From Aquaticitalea lipolytica (GTDB lineage: Bacteria > Bacteroidota > Bacteroidia > Flavobacteriales > Flavobacteriaceae), in the NCBI RefSeq assembly GCF_014641635.1, contig NZ_BMIC01000001.1, positions 62,001 through 126,000 on the forward strand: a DNA stretch of 64,000 bases, given 5' to 3'. Both the position numbers and the translations under genes were made by a program. Positions 1 to 8,053 of the stretch are shown piece by piece; the stretch's first letter is position 1, and each line of letters starts with the position of its first letter. The notes under the pieces are model-generated. The model saw only the letters and a list, made by a program, of their open reading frames with translations. It ran no database searches and was not told the DNA's origin.

Positions 1-821
1 TTGAAATACAGGTAATGGCAGACTCACATGGTAATGTTGTTCATCTTTTTGAACGCGAATGTAGTATTCAACGTCGTCATCAAAAAGTGGTTGAAGAAGC
101 TCCTTCAAGTGTATTAACTCCAGAACTTCGTTCAAAAATGGGTGAAGCTGCTATTAAAGTTGCCAAATCTTGTGATTATTTAGGTGCTGGAACGGTTGAG
201 TTTTTATTAGATGATGCTCATAATTTCTATTTTCTAGAAATGAATACTCGCTTACAAGTTGAGCATCCTGTAACCGAATTGATTACAGGAACCGATTTAG
301 TAGAATTACAAATTCGTGTGGCTCGAGGTGAAGTGTTACCAATACAGCAAGACGACTTAAAAATAAATGGACACGCTTTAGAACTTCGTGTATATGCCGA
401 AGACCCTTTAAATGATTTCTTACCAAGTGTTGGAAATCTTGAGGTTTACAAATTACCTGTAGGTGAAAATATTAGAGTTGATAATGGTTTTGAACAAGGA
501 ATGGATGTACCAATTTATTATGATCCAATGCTTTCAAAATTGATTACCTATGGAAAAACTCGTGATGAAGCTATACAATTAATGTTAAAAGCCATACAAG
601 ACTATCAAGTTGAAGGTATTCAAACCACATTACCATTTGGTACTTTTGTTTGTGAGCACGATGCGTTTCAATCAGGACATTTTGATACGCATTTTGTAAA
701 AACATATTACTCACCAGAAGCCTTAAAAAGTAAGCAGGAAGAAGAAGCTAAAATAGCAGCATTAATTGCTGTAAAACAATATATTGAAGACCAAAAACTT
801 TTACGTTTACCTCTAAAATAG
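1..821 (+). CDS. accC: Biotin carboxylase subunit of an acyl-CoA carboxylase (5' end missing)
   Basis: This subunit carries out the ATP- and bicarbonate-dependent carboxylation of biotin on its carrier protein, the first half-reaction of acetyl-/propionyl-CoA carboxylase. Only the C-terminal part is in the window. The frame is open to base 3 and reads EIQVMADSHGNVVHLFERE from the very edge, so the ATG at 15 is internal. Visible are the second half of the ATP-grasp fold, with the family motif EMNTRLQVEHPVTE, and the biotin carboxylase C-terminal domain (RVYAEDP). The protein ends in an Ala/Lys-rich tail. It is followed 69 bases later by the carboxyltransferase gene, which fits a carrier-accC-pccB operon. 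Family assignment is secure. The acyl-CoA substrate cannot be told from this subunit. Confidence 0.95.
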   Translation, partial: EIQVMADSHGNVVHLFERECSIQRRHQKVVEEAPSSVLTPELRSKMGEAAIKVAKSCDYLGAGTVEFLLDDAHNFYFLEMNTRLQVEHPVTELITGTDLVELQIRVARGEVLPIQQDDLKINGHALELRVYAEDPLNDFLPSVGNLEVYKLPVGENIRVDNGFEQGMDVPIYYDPMLSKLITYGKTRDEAIQLMLKAIQDYQVEGIQTTLPFGTFVCEHDAFQSGHFDTHFVKTYYSPEALKSKQEEEAKIAALIAVKQYIEDQKLLRLPLK

Positions 822-890
822 TATGCAATAAAAGTAATCTGTTTTATATCAAACAAATCAACAAAAAACGAATAAAAGAAGTACAGTAAA

Positions 891-2432
891 ATGGAATCCA
901 AAATAAAAAATCTTAACGAAAAACTAGCCCAAGCCTATCTTGGTGGTGGACAAGCTAGAATTGATAAACAACATAAAAACAAAAAACTTACTGCCAGAGA
1001 ACGCGTTATGTATTTATTAGACGAAGGTTCTTTTGAAGAAATTGGCGCTTTAGTAACACATCGTACTAAAGATTTCGGTATGGCAGACCAGCAGTTTTAT
1101 GGTGATGGTGTTGTAACTGGTTATGGAACCGTTAACGGACGATTAATTTATGTCTTCGCGCAAGATTTTACAGTATTTGGAGGTTCTTTATCTGAAACAC
1201 ATGCAGAGAAAATTTGTAAAATTATGGACTTGGCTGTAAAAGTTGGAGCTCCAGTTATTGGTTTAAACGATTCAGGAGGTGCAAGAATACAAGAAGGTGT
1301 ACGCTCGCTTGGTGGTTATGCCGATATTTTTTATCGCAATGTGCAAGCATCTGGAGTTATTCCTCAAATATCTGCAATAATGGGACCATGTGCTGGAGGT
1401 GCAGTATATTCGCCTGCAATGACCGATTTTACAATTATGGTTGAAGATACTAGCTATATGTTTGTAACTGGACCTAACGTTGTAAAAACAGTCACCAATG
1501 AAGAAGTAACATCTGAAGAATTAGGTGGAGCAAGTACACATTCAACAAAGTCTGGAGTAGCACATAAAACATCTTCTAATGATGTGGAATGTCTTGAGGA
1601 TATTAAAAAACTACTAAGTTATCTGCCTCAAAATAATACTGAGACTCCTGCTCTACTACCATTTGATTTACAAGATGAAGTAAGAGATAGCTTATCAGAT
1701 ATTATTCCAGACAATGCCAATAAGCCTTATGATATGCATGATGTTATTGGTGGTATTATAGATGAGGATTCTTTTTATGAAATACATAAAGATTATGCAG
1801 AAAACATTCTCGTTGGCTTCGCTCGACTTGGTGGACGAAGTATTGGTATCGTTGCCAACCAACCAATGTTTTTAGCTGGTGTACTAGATGTTAACAGCTC
1901 TAAAAAAGCAGCTCGTTTTGTGCGTTTTTGCGATGCTTTTAATATTCCTTTATTGGTATTGGAAGATGTACCAGGCTTTTTACCAGGAACAGACCAAGAA
2001 TGGAATGGTATAATTGTTCATGGTGCAAAATTATTATATGCTTTTAGTGAGGCAACAGTACCTAGAGTGACTGTAATTACACGCAAGGCTTATGGTGGCG
2101 CTTATGATGTTATGAACTCTAAACACATTGGTGCTGATATGAATTTTGCTTGGCCAAGTGCCGAAATCGCAGTTATGGGAGCAAAAGGCGCTGCCGAAAT
2201 TATATTCAAAAATGAAATTAAATCCGCCAAAGACCAAGACGCTAAATGGAAAGAAAAAGAAGCAGAATATGCCGAATTATTTGCAAATCCATATAGTGCA
2301 GCAGAGCGTGGTTTTATTGATGAAGTGATTCTACCAAAAGACACCAGACGAAAACTTATTAAAGCTTTCTCAATGCTAGAACACAAAGAGGTTACAAAAC
2401 CTAAACGTAAACATGGCAATATTCCTTTGTAA
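891..2432 (+). CDS. Acyl-CoA (propionyl-CoA type) carboxylase beta subunit, carboxyltransferase
   Basis: At 513 aa this has the full length of the fused carboxyltransferase beta subunits (PccB/AccD5/MmdA group), which move the carboxyl group from carboxybiotin to acetyl-, propionyl- or methylmalonyl-CoA. Both crotonase-like halves are present. The N-half shows GGARIQEGV and [13 protein letters not shown], the glycine-rich oxyanion region. The C-half shows [12 protein letters not shown] and [11 protein letters not shown]. No zinc ribbon is seen, unlike the acetyl-CoA-specific AccD. It lies directly downstream of accC on the same strand and is probably co-transcribed. By family knowledge the complex makes methylmalonyl-CoA or malonyl-CoA in the cytoplasm; a decarboxylase role is less likely next to accC. 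Confidence 0.93.
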   Translation: MESKIKNLNEKLAQAYLGGGQARIDKQHKNKKLTARERVMYLLDEGSFEEIGALVTHRTKDFGMADQQFYGDGVVTGYGTVNGRLIYVFAQDFTVFGGSLSETHAEKICKIMDLAVKVGAPVIGLNDSGGARIQEGVRSLGGYADIFYRNVQASGVIPQISAIMGPCAGGAVYSPAMTDFTIMVEDTSYMFVTGPNVVKTVTNEEVTSEELGGASTHSTKSGVAHKTSSNDVECLEDIKKLLSYLPQNNTETPALLPFDLQDEVRDSLSDIIPDNANKPYDMHDVIGGIIDEDSFYEIHKDYAENILVGFARLGGRSIGIVANQPMFLAGVLDVNSSKKAARFVRFCDAFNIPLLVLEDVPGFLPGTDQEWNGIIVHGAKLLYAFSEATVPRVTVITRKAYGGAYDVMNSKHIGADMNFAWPSAEIAVMGAKGAAEIIFKNEIKSAKDQDAKWKEKEAEYAELFANPYSAAERGFIDEVILPKDTRRKLIKAFSMLEHKEVTKPKRKHGNIPL

Positions 2433-2509
2433 ATAGATTTAGATAATGTAAAATAGTTTAATTCTTATTATTTGTATCTTTATAGTACTAACTAATAATT
2501 TAAACAATC

Positions 2510-3073
2510 ATGAAAAAACTATTCTTATTAGCATTTTGTTTAGTGATATGCCACACATCTTATTCACAAACTGAGGAAGAAATGAAAGCTTGGGAAGCTT
2601 ATATGACACCTACTGAAATGCACAAATGGCTAGCAACTTTAGATGGTGAATGGGATGCCGATATTACCATGTGGATGGATCCTAGTCAACCACCAATTAA
2701 ATCGAAAGGAACTACGACAATGAAAATGATTATGGATGGTCGTTATCAACATTCTGATCATACAGGTGAATTTGCTGGAATGCCTTTTTATGGCCAAAGT
2801 CTTGTTGCTTTCGATAATGCTAAGAAAAAATTTATTTCAACTTGGATAGACACTATGGGAACAGGTGTTATGATTTTAGAAGGCACCTTTGACAGTAAAA
2901 CAAAAACCATGAATTTAAGTGGCACTATGGTAGATCCAATTTCTGGAGCAGATTTAAATGTTAAAGAGGTCGTTACTTACACCTCTGAAGATTCTCATAA
3001 ATTTGAAATGTTTATTGTTATGGGAGATACAGAAATGAAATCGATGGAAATTATTTATAATAGAAAAAAATAA
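2510..3073 (+). CDS. Secreted DUF1579-family protein
   Basis: A 187-aa protein with a clear N-terminal signal peptide (hydrophobic run ending at SYSQ|TEEE), so it is exported to the periplasm or beyond. The rest fits the DUF1579 pattern: a WLATLDGEWDADI opening, a GRYQHSDHTGEFAGMPF core typical of lipocalin-like ligand-binding barrels, and a C-terminal strand ending MEIIYNRKK. The function is unknown; DUF1579 members are often annotated as proteins of heme-lyase or catalytic-subunit neighbourhoods without experimental support. It stands alone on the plus strand, 77 bases after the carboxylase gene, with a convergent gene on the other side. The short spacer after the stop holds two tandem copies of ATAAATAGTATAAA but no hairpin. 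Confidence 0.8.
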   Translation: MKKLFLLAFCLVICHTSYSQTEEEMKAWEAYMTPTEMHKWLATLDGEWDADITMWMDPSQPPIKSKGTTTMKMIMDGRYQHSDHTGEFAGMPFYGQSLVAFDNAKKKFISTWIDTMGTGVMILEGTFDSKTKTMNLSGTMVDPISGADLNVKEVVTYTSEDSHKFEMFIVMGDTEMKSMEIIYNRKK

Positions 3074-3122
3074 ATAGTATAAAATAAATAGTATAAAATA
3101 AATTATAACGCTTTGTTTGTAA

Positions 3123-3749
3123 TTATATCTGAGACAATATGTTAACAACAGAGCTTATAATATATTCCACTCCTATAGCTATTACTACAAAACCTATAAT
3201 TCTCGATAATGCGTTTATCCCAGATGCACCTAACGATTTAACTATTAAATGAGAACTTTTTAAAATGATGTAAATAGTAAAAGTTACTATAATCATAGCA
3301 CTTACAATAGTTATTATTTGAGTAGATTGTTGATACTCTTGATTATAGGCAATAAGTAAAGATATTGTTCCTGGACCTGCAAGCATAGGAATTGCTAATG
3401 GTGTTAATGATATGGCATCACGTGAGTGAATATCATCTTGTACACCTTTTCGTTTCATGCCTTTATGCTCTCCAAATTTACCTGTTAGTAAAGCAAATCC
3501 TGAAGATGCTATAATAAGTCCTCCAGCAATTTTAAGCGCATTGAGACTAATCCCAAAAAAGGATAGTATATACTTACCAACAAAAAAAGATAATAACAAA
3601 ATTGCCAATACATCTATTGCTGTCCAAAAGGCAGTTATAGCGCGTTCTTTTTTAGTATGCTCTTGTGTTAATCCAACAAAAACAGGCACAGTTCCTAGCG
3701 GATTCATAATTGAGAATAATGCTCCAAAACTGATTAAAAATAGTTCCAT
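3123..3749 (-). CDS. MarC/UPF0056-family inner-membrane protein
   Basis: Integral membrane protein of about 208 aa with six predicted transmembrane segments. It has the MarC-family N-terminus (FGALFSIMNPLGTVPVFVGL) and the internal LTPLAIPMLAGPGTIS motif that repeats the same fold pattern in the second half. The frame could begin at a GTG at 3770, but the ATG at 3749 puts the first helix immediately at the N-terminus as in relatives, so I prefer it. MarC was once linked to multiple antibiotic resistance, a claim later withdrawn; the true substrate is unknown. It faces the DUF1579 gene and shares no operon with the DinB-like gene further right, which lies 103 bases away on the same strand. Confidence 0.88.
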   Translation of the reverse strand: MELFLISFGALFSIMNPLGTVPVFVGLTQEHTKKERAITAFWTAIDVLAILLLSFFVGKYILSFFGISLNALKIAGGLIIASSGFALLTGKFGEHKGMKRKGVQDDIHSRDAISLTPLAIPMLAGPGTISLLIAYNQEYQQSTQIITIVSAMIIVTFTIYIILKSSHLIVKSLGASGINALSRIIGFVVIAIGVEYIISSVVNILSQI

Positions 3750-3852
3750 AGTTTTTTTTTGCAAATTCACTGCTTTTATTTGATTTTTTAGTTACCAAAT
3801 ACTTAAACTAATGTTACTAAGCTGTAAAATTACAATGTGAACTAAAAGCTTT

Positions 3853-4299
3853 TTAGCTATCTAATAAACGTCTATGATAGTTAATTTGTCCTAAGTGGTA
3901 CCCTAAATGCATAGATAAATGCACCAAAAAGTATTCGACAGTCATGGTGTCTTCAAACACACGACGAGAATATTCCTTTTGCAAATCCTCTTCTGTAAGA
4001 GTATGTAATACCTGATCAATAACTAAGATAACATCGTCAATTTGTTGAATTAATTCTGTTCTAGGTACATTTTTTAAAGAGAATTCTAAATCTCTTTGTC
4101 TTATATAGTTTGTTTTTCCAATTTCAGCTCCAATAAAGTGATTTAGGTTTCCAACTAAATGCAAACATAAGTTTCCACCAGAGTTTAAAACATCTTTATC
4201 TACAATCCACAAATTACTTTCGTTTGAATATAATTTTATCTCTTCTTTGAGTTTGTTTAAATCTCTTTTAAACAATTTATTTAACGTTTGCGTAAGCAT
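3853..4299 (-). CDS. DinB-fold (DUF1572-like) metal-binding protein
   Basis: A 148-aa all-helical protein of the DinB/YfiT four-helix bundle superfamily. Histidines in the expected places can form the metal site: one in LCLHLVGNLNHFIG near residues 46-55 and others in the C-terminal helix motif VHLSMHLGYHLGQINYHRR. Relatives include thiol-dependent transferases and DNA-damage-inducible proteins of unknown activity, so no reaction can be assigned. The start at 4299 leaves a 54-base spacer to the divergent transporter gene, which must hold promoters for both. There is no signal peptide, so the protein is cytoplasmic. Confidence 0.78.
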   Translation of the reverse strand: MLTQTLNKLFKRDLNKLKEEIKLYSNESNLWIVDKDVLNSGGNLCLHLVGNLNHFIGAEIGKTNYIRQRDLEFSLKNVPRTELIQQIDDVILVIDQVLHTLTEEDLQKEYSRRVFEDTMTVEYFLVHLSMHLGYHLGQINYHRRLLDS

Positions 4300-4341
4300 A
4301 ATTCAATATTTTAATACTATAAAAATAGAAAATAATTAGCT

Positions 4342-4349
4342 TACTTTTG
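4342..4349 (+). promoter_or_regulatory. Bacteroidota -7 element before the Bcr/CflA transporter gene
   Basis: TACTTTTG matches the Bacteroidota -7 consensus TAnnTTTG and lies only four bases before the ATG at 4354, which would give a very short or leaderless message. No good TTG -33 element is visible 19-21 bases upstream, so this is a tentative call. Confidence 0.4.
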
Positions 4350-4353
4350 CCGC

Positions 4354-5547
4354 ATGAAAAATCCTCAGTCGTATAAACTCGAATTCGTTGCTCTAATGGC
4401 TGCGTTAATGTCTATAGTTGCTTTATCTATAGATGCATTATTACCAGCATTACCACAAATTGGCGACTCGTTGGGTGTGATTGACACCAATAAAAATCAG
4501 TTATTAATTACTATGATTTTTTTGGGCTTAGGTTTCGGACAGCTCCTTTTCGGACCTTTATCAGATAGCTTTGGACGTAAGCCTATGGTCTATTTTGGAT
4601 TTGGATTGTTTATAATAGCCAGTATTATCTGTGTGAGTACCAAAAACTTTGAACTTATGATATTTGGACGCATACTTCAAGGTATAGGATTATCTGCTCC
4701 AAGAACCATTAGTATTGCTATGGTAAGAGATTCTTTTAGTGGTGATTATATGGCTAAAATATTATCTATTGTTGTTATGGTATTTATTTTAGTTCCAGTA
4801 ATTGCACCAACATTAGGTCAGTTTTTACTCAATTTTTACGATTGGAAATCTATTTTCTATGTCAACCTTATTTTTGGTGTTGGTGTGATGATTTGGTTTT
4901 GGTTGCGACAACCAGAAACATTAGATACTGAAAAACGCATACAATTTACGCCTCGTATTTTTATAACAGGAACTAAAGAGTTTTTAAAGTATAAAGATGC
5001 TGTTGCCTATACTCTAGTTTCTGGTTTTATTACAGGTTCGTTTATGGTGTATTTAAGTACATCGCAACAAATATTTGAACAACAATATAATCTAGGAGAT
5101 AAGTTCCCTTATATATTTGCGAGTTTAGCCATAGCTGTAGGATTGGCAACGTTTTTAAATAGCCGATTTGTAGTCCGTTTTGGTATGTGGCGAATAGCGT
5201 TCATTTCTACTATTGCATACGTTGTAGTATCGCTTTTATATGTGGCTTTGTATTGGTCAGGAAAAAATCCAAGTATTGAAATATTAATAGCCTTTTTTGC
5301 TGTTCAGTTTTTTTCAATAGGCTTTTTATTTGGTAATTTAAGATCGTTAGCTATGCAACCTCTTGGTCATATTGCAGGTATTGGGGCAGCAATTAATGGG
5401 TTTGTATCTACAGTAATGGCTGTGCCTATTGCTAATTATATTGGAAGTTTTGTAAAAACATCTGTGTTACCTTTATTTATAGGTTTTTCAATATTTGGTT
5501 TTATCTCGTTACTTATCTTTTTACGATTAAAAGTATCTAGAACATAA
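4354..5547 (+). CDS. Bcr/CflA-family MFS multidrug efflux transporter
   Basis: A 397-aa major facilitator with twelve predicted membrane segments. It opens with the DHA1 drug:proton antiporter pattern of Bcr/CflA proteins: LSIDALLPALPQIGDSLG in helix 1 and GQLLFGPLSDSFGRKP in the loop between helices 2 and 3 (motif A). GRILQGIGLSAPRTISIAM follows in helix 4 and the antiporter motif C region (VPVIAPTLGQFL) in helix 5. Members export drugs or small metabolites such as bicyclomycin or sulfonamides using the proton gradient. The substrate here is unknown. It is a single-gene unit, with a divergent DinB-like gene upstream and a strong terminator hairpin right after the stop. Confidence 0.88.
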   Translation: MKNPQSYKLEFVALMAALMSIVALSIDALLPALPQIGDSLGVIDTNKNQLLITMIFLGLGFGQLLFGPLSDSFGRKPMVYFGFGLFIIASIICVSTKNFELMIFGRILQGIGLSAPRTISIAMVRDSFSGDYMAKILSIVVMVFILVPVIAPTLGQFLLNFYDWKSIFYVNLIFGVGVMIWFWLRQPETLDTEKRIQFTPRIFITGTKEFLKYKDAVAYTLVSGFITGSFMVYLSTSQQIFEQQYNLGDKFPYIFASLAIAVGLATFLNSRFVVRFGMWRIAFISTIAYVVVSLLYVALYWSGKNPSIEILIAFFAVQFFSIGFLFGNLRSLAMQPLGHIAGIGAAINGFVSTVMAVPIANYIGSFVKTSVLPLFIGFSIFGFISLLIFLRLKVSRT

Positions 5548-5552
5548 ACAAA

Positions 5553-5578
5553 AAAAGCCACTCTTTTAAGTGGCTTTT
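5553..5578. terminator. Bidirectional intrinsic terminator
   Basis: Perfect 10-bp inverted repeat AAAAGCCACT / AGTGGCTTTT with a 6-base loop. The A-run on one side and T-run on the other let it serve both the transporter gene (plus) and the convergent alcohol dehydrogenase gene (minus). Confidence 0.88.
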
Positions 5579-5596
5579 AATTATCATTAGTATAAT

Positions 5597-6604
5597 TTAA
5601 GCTTTTAGCACTACTCTAAAACGTGCTTTTCCTTCCTCTAAATGCTGAATGGCTTTATTAACATCTTCCATTTTAAATTCTTCAACAGTTGGGTATATAT
5701 TATGTCGCACACAAAACTCTAACATTTTACGTGTTAAGGCCACACTTCCTAATGGGCTTCCTCCAACACTTTTCTCTCCTCCTATTAAACTAAACGCAGG
5801 AATTTCCATTGGTTGCAACACTGCGCCTACTGTATGTAGCTTTCCTTGAGGTGCTAATGTACTTAAATAAGAATCCCAGTCTAACTTAACATTTGTAGTA
5901 TTCAATATAAAATTTAAGCTTCCTGCGATGCTTTCTAAATCTTTAGGGTTTGTAGAATCGACTACATGATGAGCTCCCATTTTTAATAAAGCTTCCTTTT
6001 TATTTGGGCTCGATGTAAATGCTGTAACCTCACAACCCCAAGCTTTTAAAAACTTTAAAGCCATATGTCCTAATCCGCCTAAACCAATAACACCCACTTT
6101 ATCTGTTGGCTGAACTCCAGACAGTACTATTGGATTAAAAACTGTGATACCACCACAAAATAAAGGCCCAGCTTTAGCCATATCAATTCCTTTTGGTAAT
6201 AGTGTTACCCAAGACCAATGCCCTCTTACTGTATCGGCAAAACCACCATGACGACCTATAATAGTGCTTTCTGAACTGCCACACAAATGTTGTTTACCGT
6301 CCATACATTGGTTGCAATGCATACAGGAACCAGAAAACCATCCCATACCTACTTTATCGCCTTTTTTAAGCCCTTTTACTTCGCTTCCTAAAGCTATCAC
6401 TTCACCTACTATTTCGTGTCCTGGTACTAGTGGATAACTGCTTTGCCCCCAATCGTTATTTATCATACTCATATCTGAATGGCAAAGACCGCAATAGTGT
6501 ACTTTTATATCTACCTGATCATTTTTTAATTCTGGTAATTCGTATTGAAATTTTTCTAATTCTGCTCCTGCACTAGGTGCAGCGTAAGCGTTAACTGTTT
6601 TCAT
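5597..6604 (-). CDS. Zinc-dependent NAD(P) alcohol dehydrogenase, cinnamyl-alcohol/YahK type
   Basis: Medium-chain dehydrogenase that interconverts aldehydes and alcohols with NADP(H). The catalytic zinc ligands are in YCGLCHSDM and PGHEIVGEV, the structural zinc cysteines in CMHCNQCMDGKQHLC, and the Rossmann nucleotide-binding loop is GVIGLGGLGHMALKF. The order and spacing match the CAD/YahK subfamily, and the length (335 aa) is normal. The frame extends to 6646, but the first 14 residues (KRKNTSKQ...) are unlike the family. The ATG at 6604 gives the expected MKTVNAYAAP start. The gene stands alone between the terminator at 5553 and the repeat cluster that begins about 45 bases upstream of it. 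A decayed copy of its 3' end lies at 7973-8040. Confidence 0.92.
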   Translation of the reverse strand: MKTVNAYAAPSAGAELEKFQYELPELKNDQVDIKVHYCGLCHSDMSMINNDWGQSSYPLVPGHEIVGEVIALGSEVKGLKKGDKVGMGWFSGSCMHCNQCMDGKQHLCGSSESTIIGRHGGFADTVRGHWSWVTLLPKGIDMAKAGPLFCGGITVFNPIVLSGVQPTDKVGVIGLGGLGHMALKFLKAWGCEVTAFTSSPNKKEALLKMGAHHVVDSTNPKDLESIAGSLNFILNTTNVKLDWDSYLSTLAPQGKLHTVGAVLQPMEIPAFSLIGGEKSVGGSPLGSVALTRKMLEFCVRHNIYPTVEEFKMEDVNKAIQHLEEGKARFRVVLKA

Positions 6605-6649
6605 ATACTTTATTTTTAATTGTTTTGATGTGTTTTTTCTTTTCAACCT

Positions 6650-6943
6650 ATTCTCGATACACTTCTCCTAAAGTCGAAGCACTCGAACTGACGTATTATT
6701 ACTATTCTTGTTACTCATCTTTTGTCACTTCGAGTAAAGCGAGGAACAAACCACTCTTTCGAGAAGTAAAAACTCAACTCCTCGTCACTTCGAGTGATGC
6801 TGAAGAATGAAGCATTGTATCGAGAAGCTATTTTCTCTTTAACTTGTTCTCGATACACTTCTCCTAATGTCGAAGCACTCGAACTGACGTAAATATTATT
6901 ATTCAAACTCACTTCGCTTAATGACGAAGCACTCGAACTGACG
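6650..6943 (-). repeat. Cluster of family A structured repeats (one full copy, several partial)
   Basis: Read on the minus strand, 6783-6889 is a full 107-base unit: GTCAGTTCGAGTG, a small hairpin, TGTATCGAGAA, an A-rich loop, TTCTCGATACA, hairpin ATGCT...AGCAT, then CACTCGAAGTGAC. Partial units lie on both sides. Two are left-end fragments (6650-6692 and 6911-6942) and one is a degenerate right-end fragment (6724-6775). Full copies also occur at 12115-12223 and 30173-30280. The stretch is open in frames encoding peptides rich in SSSASTLGEVYREQV, but this only reflects the repeat and I do not regard it as coding. Confidence 0.85.
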
Positions 6944-6948
6944 TGTTA

Positions 6949-7710
6949 TTATCGTTTTCTGCCTTTTGATTTTTTCTCTTTCGTTTTTACATAGATCAAC
7001 TTCATACGTCCTTTAGTGTCCTCTCGTCGTTCTATTTCAAAGTCTGGTATAGAGTTTATTAAAGGCGTTAGCTTTTGAAAGCCATAGTTTCTGGAATCGA
7101 AATTGGGTTGTTTCTTTTGTAATAAACTACCAACATCACCCAAAAAGGCCCAACCATCATCATCGGCAACATCATCAATGGTAGTGGCAATCAATTTAAT
7201 GTCTTTTTCAGTTATTTTATCGTAGTTGTTTTTAGAAGACGCCTTTTTATCTGTAGATTCTGAAGTACTTTCTTCGACTAAGTTTTTAAGAATCTCTATA
7301 TAAATAAACTTATCGCAAGCCACAATAAACGGACTTGGTGTTTTCTTTTCGCCAATACCATACACTTTCATACCAGCTTCACGCAGTCGTGTTGCCAAAC
7401 GTGTAAAGTCGCTATCACTAGACACTAAACAAAAGCCATCTACTTTTTCAGAATATAAGATATCCATTGCATCGATAATCATGGCTGAATCGGTGGCGTT
7501 TTTACCTGTTGTATAGCCATATTGTTGTATGGGTGTAATGGCATTTTCTAGCAACATGTTTTTCCATTTAGACAGATGAGGCTTGGTCCAATCGCCATAA
7601 ATACGTTTTATAGTTGGATTGCCATATTTAGCAATTTCCTCCATCATTTCTTTTACATAGGCAGAAGGTATGTTGTCGCCATCAATAAGTACTGCTAATT
7701 TTATATCCAT
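6949..7710 (-). CDS. NYN-domain (PIN-like) putative RNase with C-terminal OST-HTH/LOTUS domain
   Basis: The first 140 residues form an NYN domain of the PIN-like nuclease superfamily. The acidic residues that would bind metal are D10 and D12 (LIDGDNIP), D74 (GKNATDSAM) and D99/D101 (SSDSDFTRLA). After a charged linker (about 145-165), residues 170-245 match an OST-HTH/LOTUS-type domain (DDGWAFLGDVGSLLQKKQPNF), a winged-helix fold that binds RNA. This is the LabA/YacP-like architecture common in bacteria. By family knowledge it is a cytoplasmic ribonuclease or RNA-binding regulator; the target is unknown. A very basic tail (KEKKSKGRKR) could help nucleic acid binding. It is monocistronic as far as can be seen. 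Confidence 0.87.
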   Translation of the reverse strand: MDIKLAVLIDGDNIPSAYVKEMMEEIAKYGNPTIKRIYGDWTKPHLSKWKNMLLENAITPIQQYGYTTGKNATDSAMIIDAMDILYSEKVDGFCLVSSDSDFTRLATRLREAGMKVYGIGEKKTPSPFIVACDKFIYIEILKNLVEESTSESTDKKASSKNNYDKITEKDIKLIATTIDDVADDDGWAFLGDVGSLLQKKQPNFDSRNYGFQKLTPLINSIPDFEIERREDTKGRMKLIYVKTKEKKSKGRKR

Positions 7711-7762
7711 TTAATTGTCATCATTTTTTGTTATTGTTCTAAAGGTAATAGCTTTAAAGCAA

Positions 7763-7788
7763 AAAACCACTCTAAATGGAGTGGTTTT
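7763..7788 (-). terminator. Intrinsic terminator of the first 34-aa gene
   Basis: Perfect 10-bp stem AAAACCACTC / GAGTGGTTTT, 6-base loop, T-rich on the minus-strand exit side. It begins 20 bases after the stop of the small gene at 7809-7913 and shows that this gene has its own transcript end. Confidence 0.8.
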
Positions 7789-7808
7789 ATTACTTTGTGC
7801 TTTATTAG

Positions 7809-7913
7809 CTATTTGCGTGCTGCCTTTTTTGCTATTTTATCTGCTTTCTTTTCTTTAGCCGTTTTTGCTGGCTCTTTTTTTACATTTTTCTTAGCGTCTT
7901 GCGATTTAGCCAT
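7809..7913 (-). CDS. 34-residue Lys/Ala-rich basic small protein, copy 1
   Basis: ATG to TAG encodes MAKSQDAKKNVKKEP followed by AKTAKEKKADKIAKKAARK: 15 lysines, 9 alanines, no membrane segment and no signal. A second gene at 10296-10400 encodes exactly the same peptide with five synonymous codon differences and a different stop codon. That pattern shows selection on the protein. It is followed by its own terminator. The function is unknown. The strongly basic, helix-prone composition suggests nucleic-acid or ribosome association, but that is inference. It is too short for normal ORF calling. Confidence 0.78.
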   Translation of the reverse strand: MAKSQDAKKNVKKEPAKTAKEKKADKIAKKAARK

Positions 7914-7972
7914 CTTGTTTACTGTTTATAGGTTATTATCTGTGGTTCATTAATCGATACTAACATACTAAA

Positions 7973-8040
7973 TTATGTATTTGTTACGACTCTAAAATGT
8001 ATTTTTCCTTTTCTAAATGCATACTGGTTTTATAAACAGT
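7973..8040 (-). pseudogene. Decayed 3' end of an alcohol dehydrogenase-like gene
   Basis: On the minus strand, with one frameshift, this reads VYKTSMHLEKEK then IHFRVVTNT-stop. It aligns with the C-terminus of the dehydrogenase at 5597-6604 (VNKAIQHLEEGKARFRVVLKA). DNA similarity to bases 5606-5656 is also evident (shared ACTCTAAAA, TTTTCCTT, CTAAATGC). No further part of the gene is recognisable upstream. The neighbouring FISUMP gene begins at once, so this is probably a relic left after a duplication and deletion. Confidence 0.5.
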
Positions 8041-8053
8041 AATCGTGTGATGC

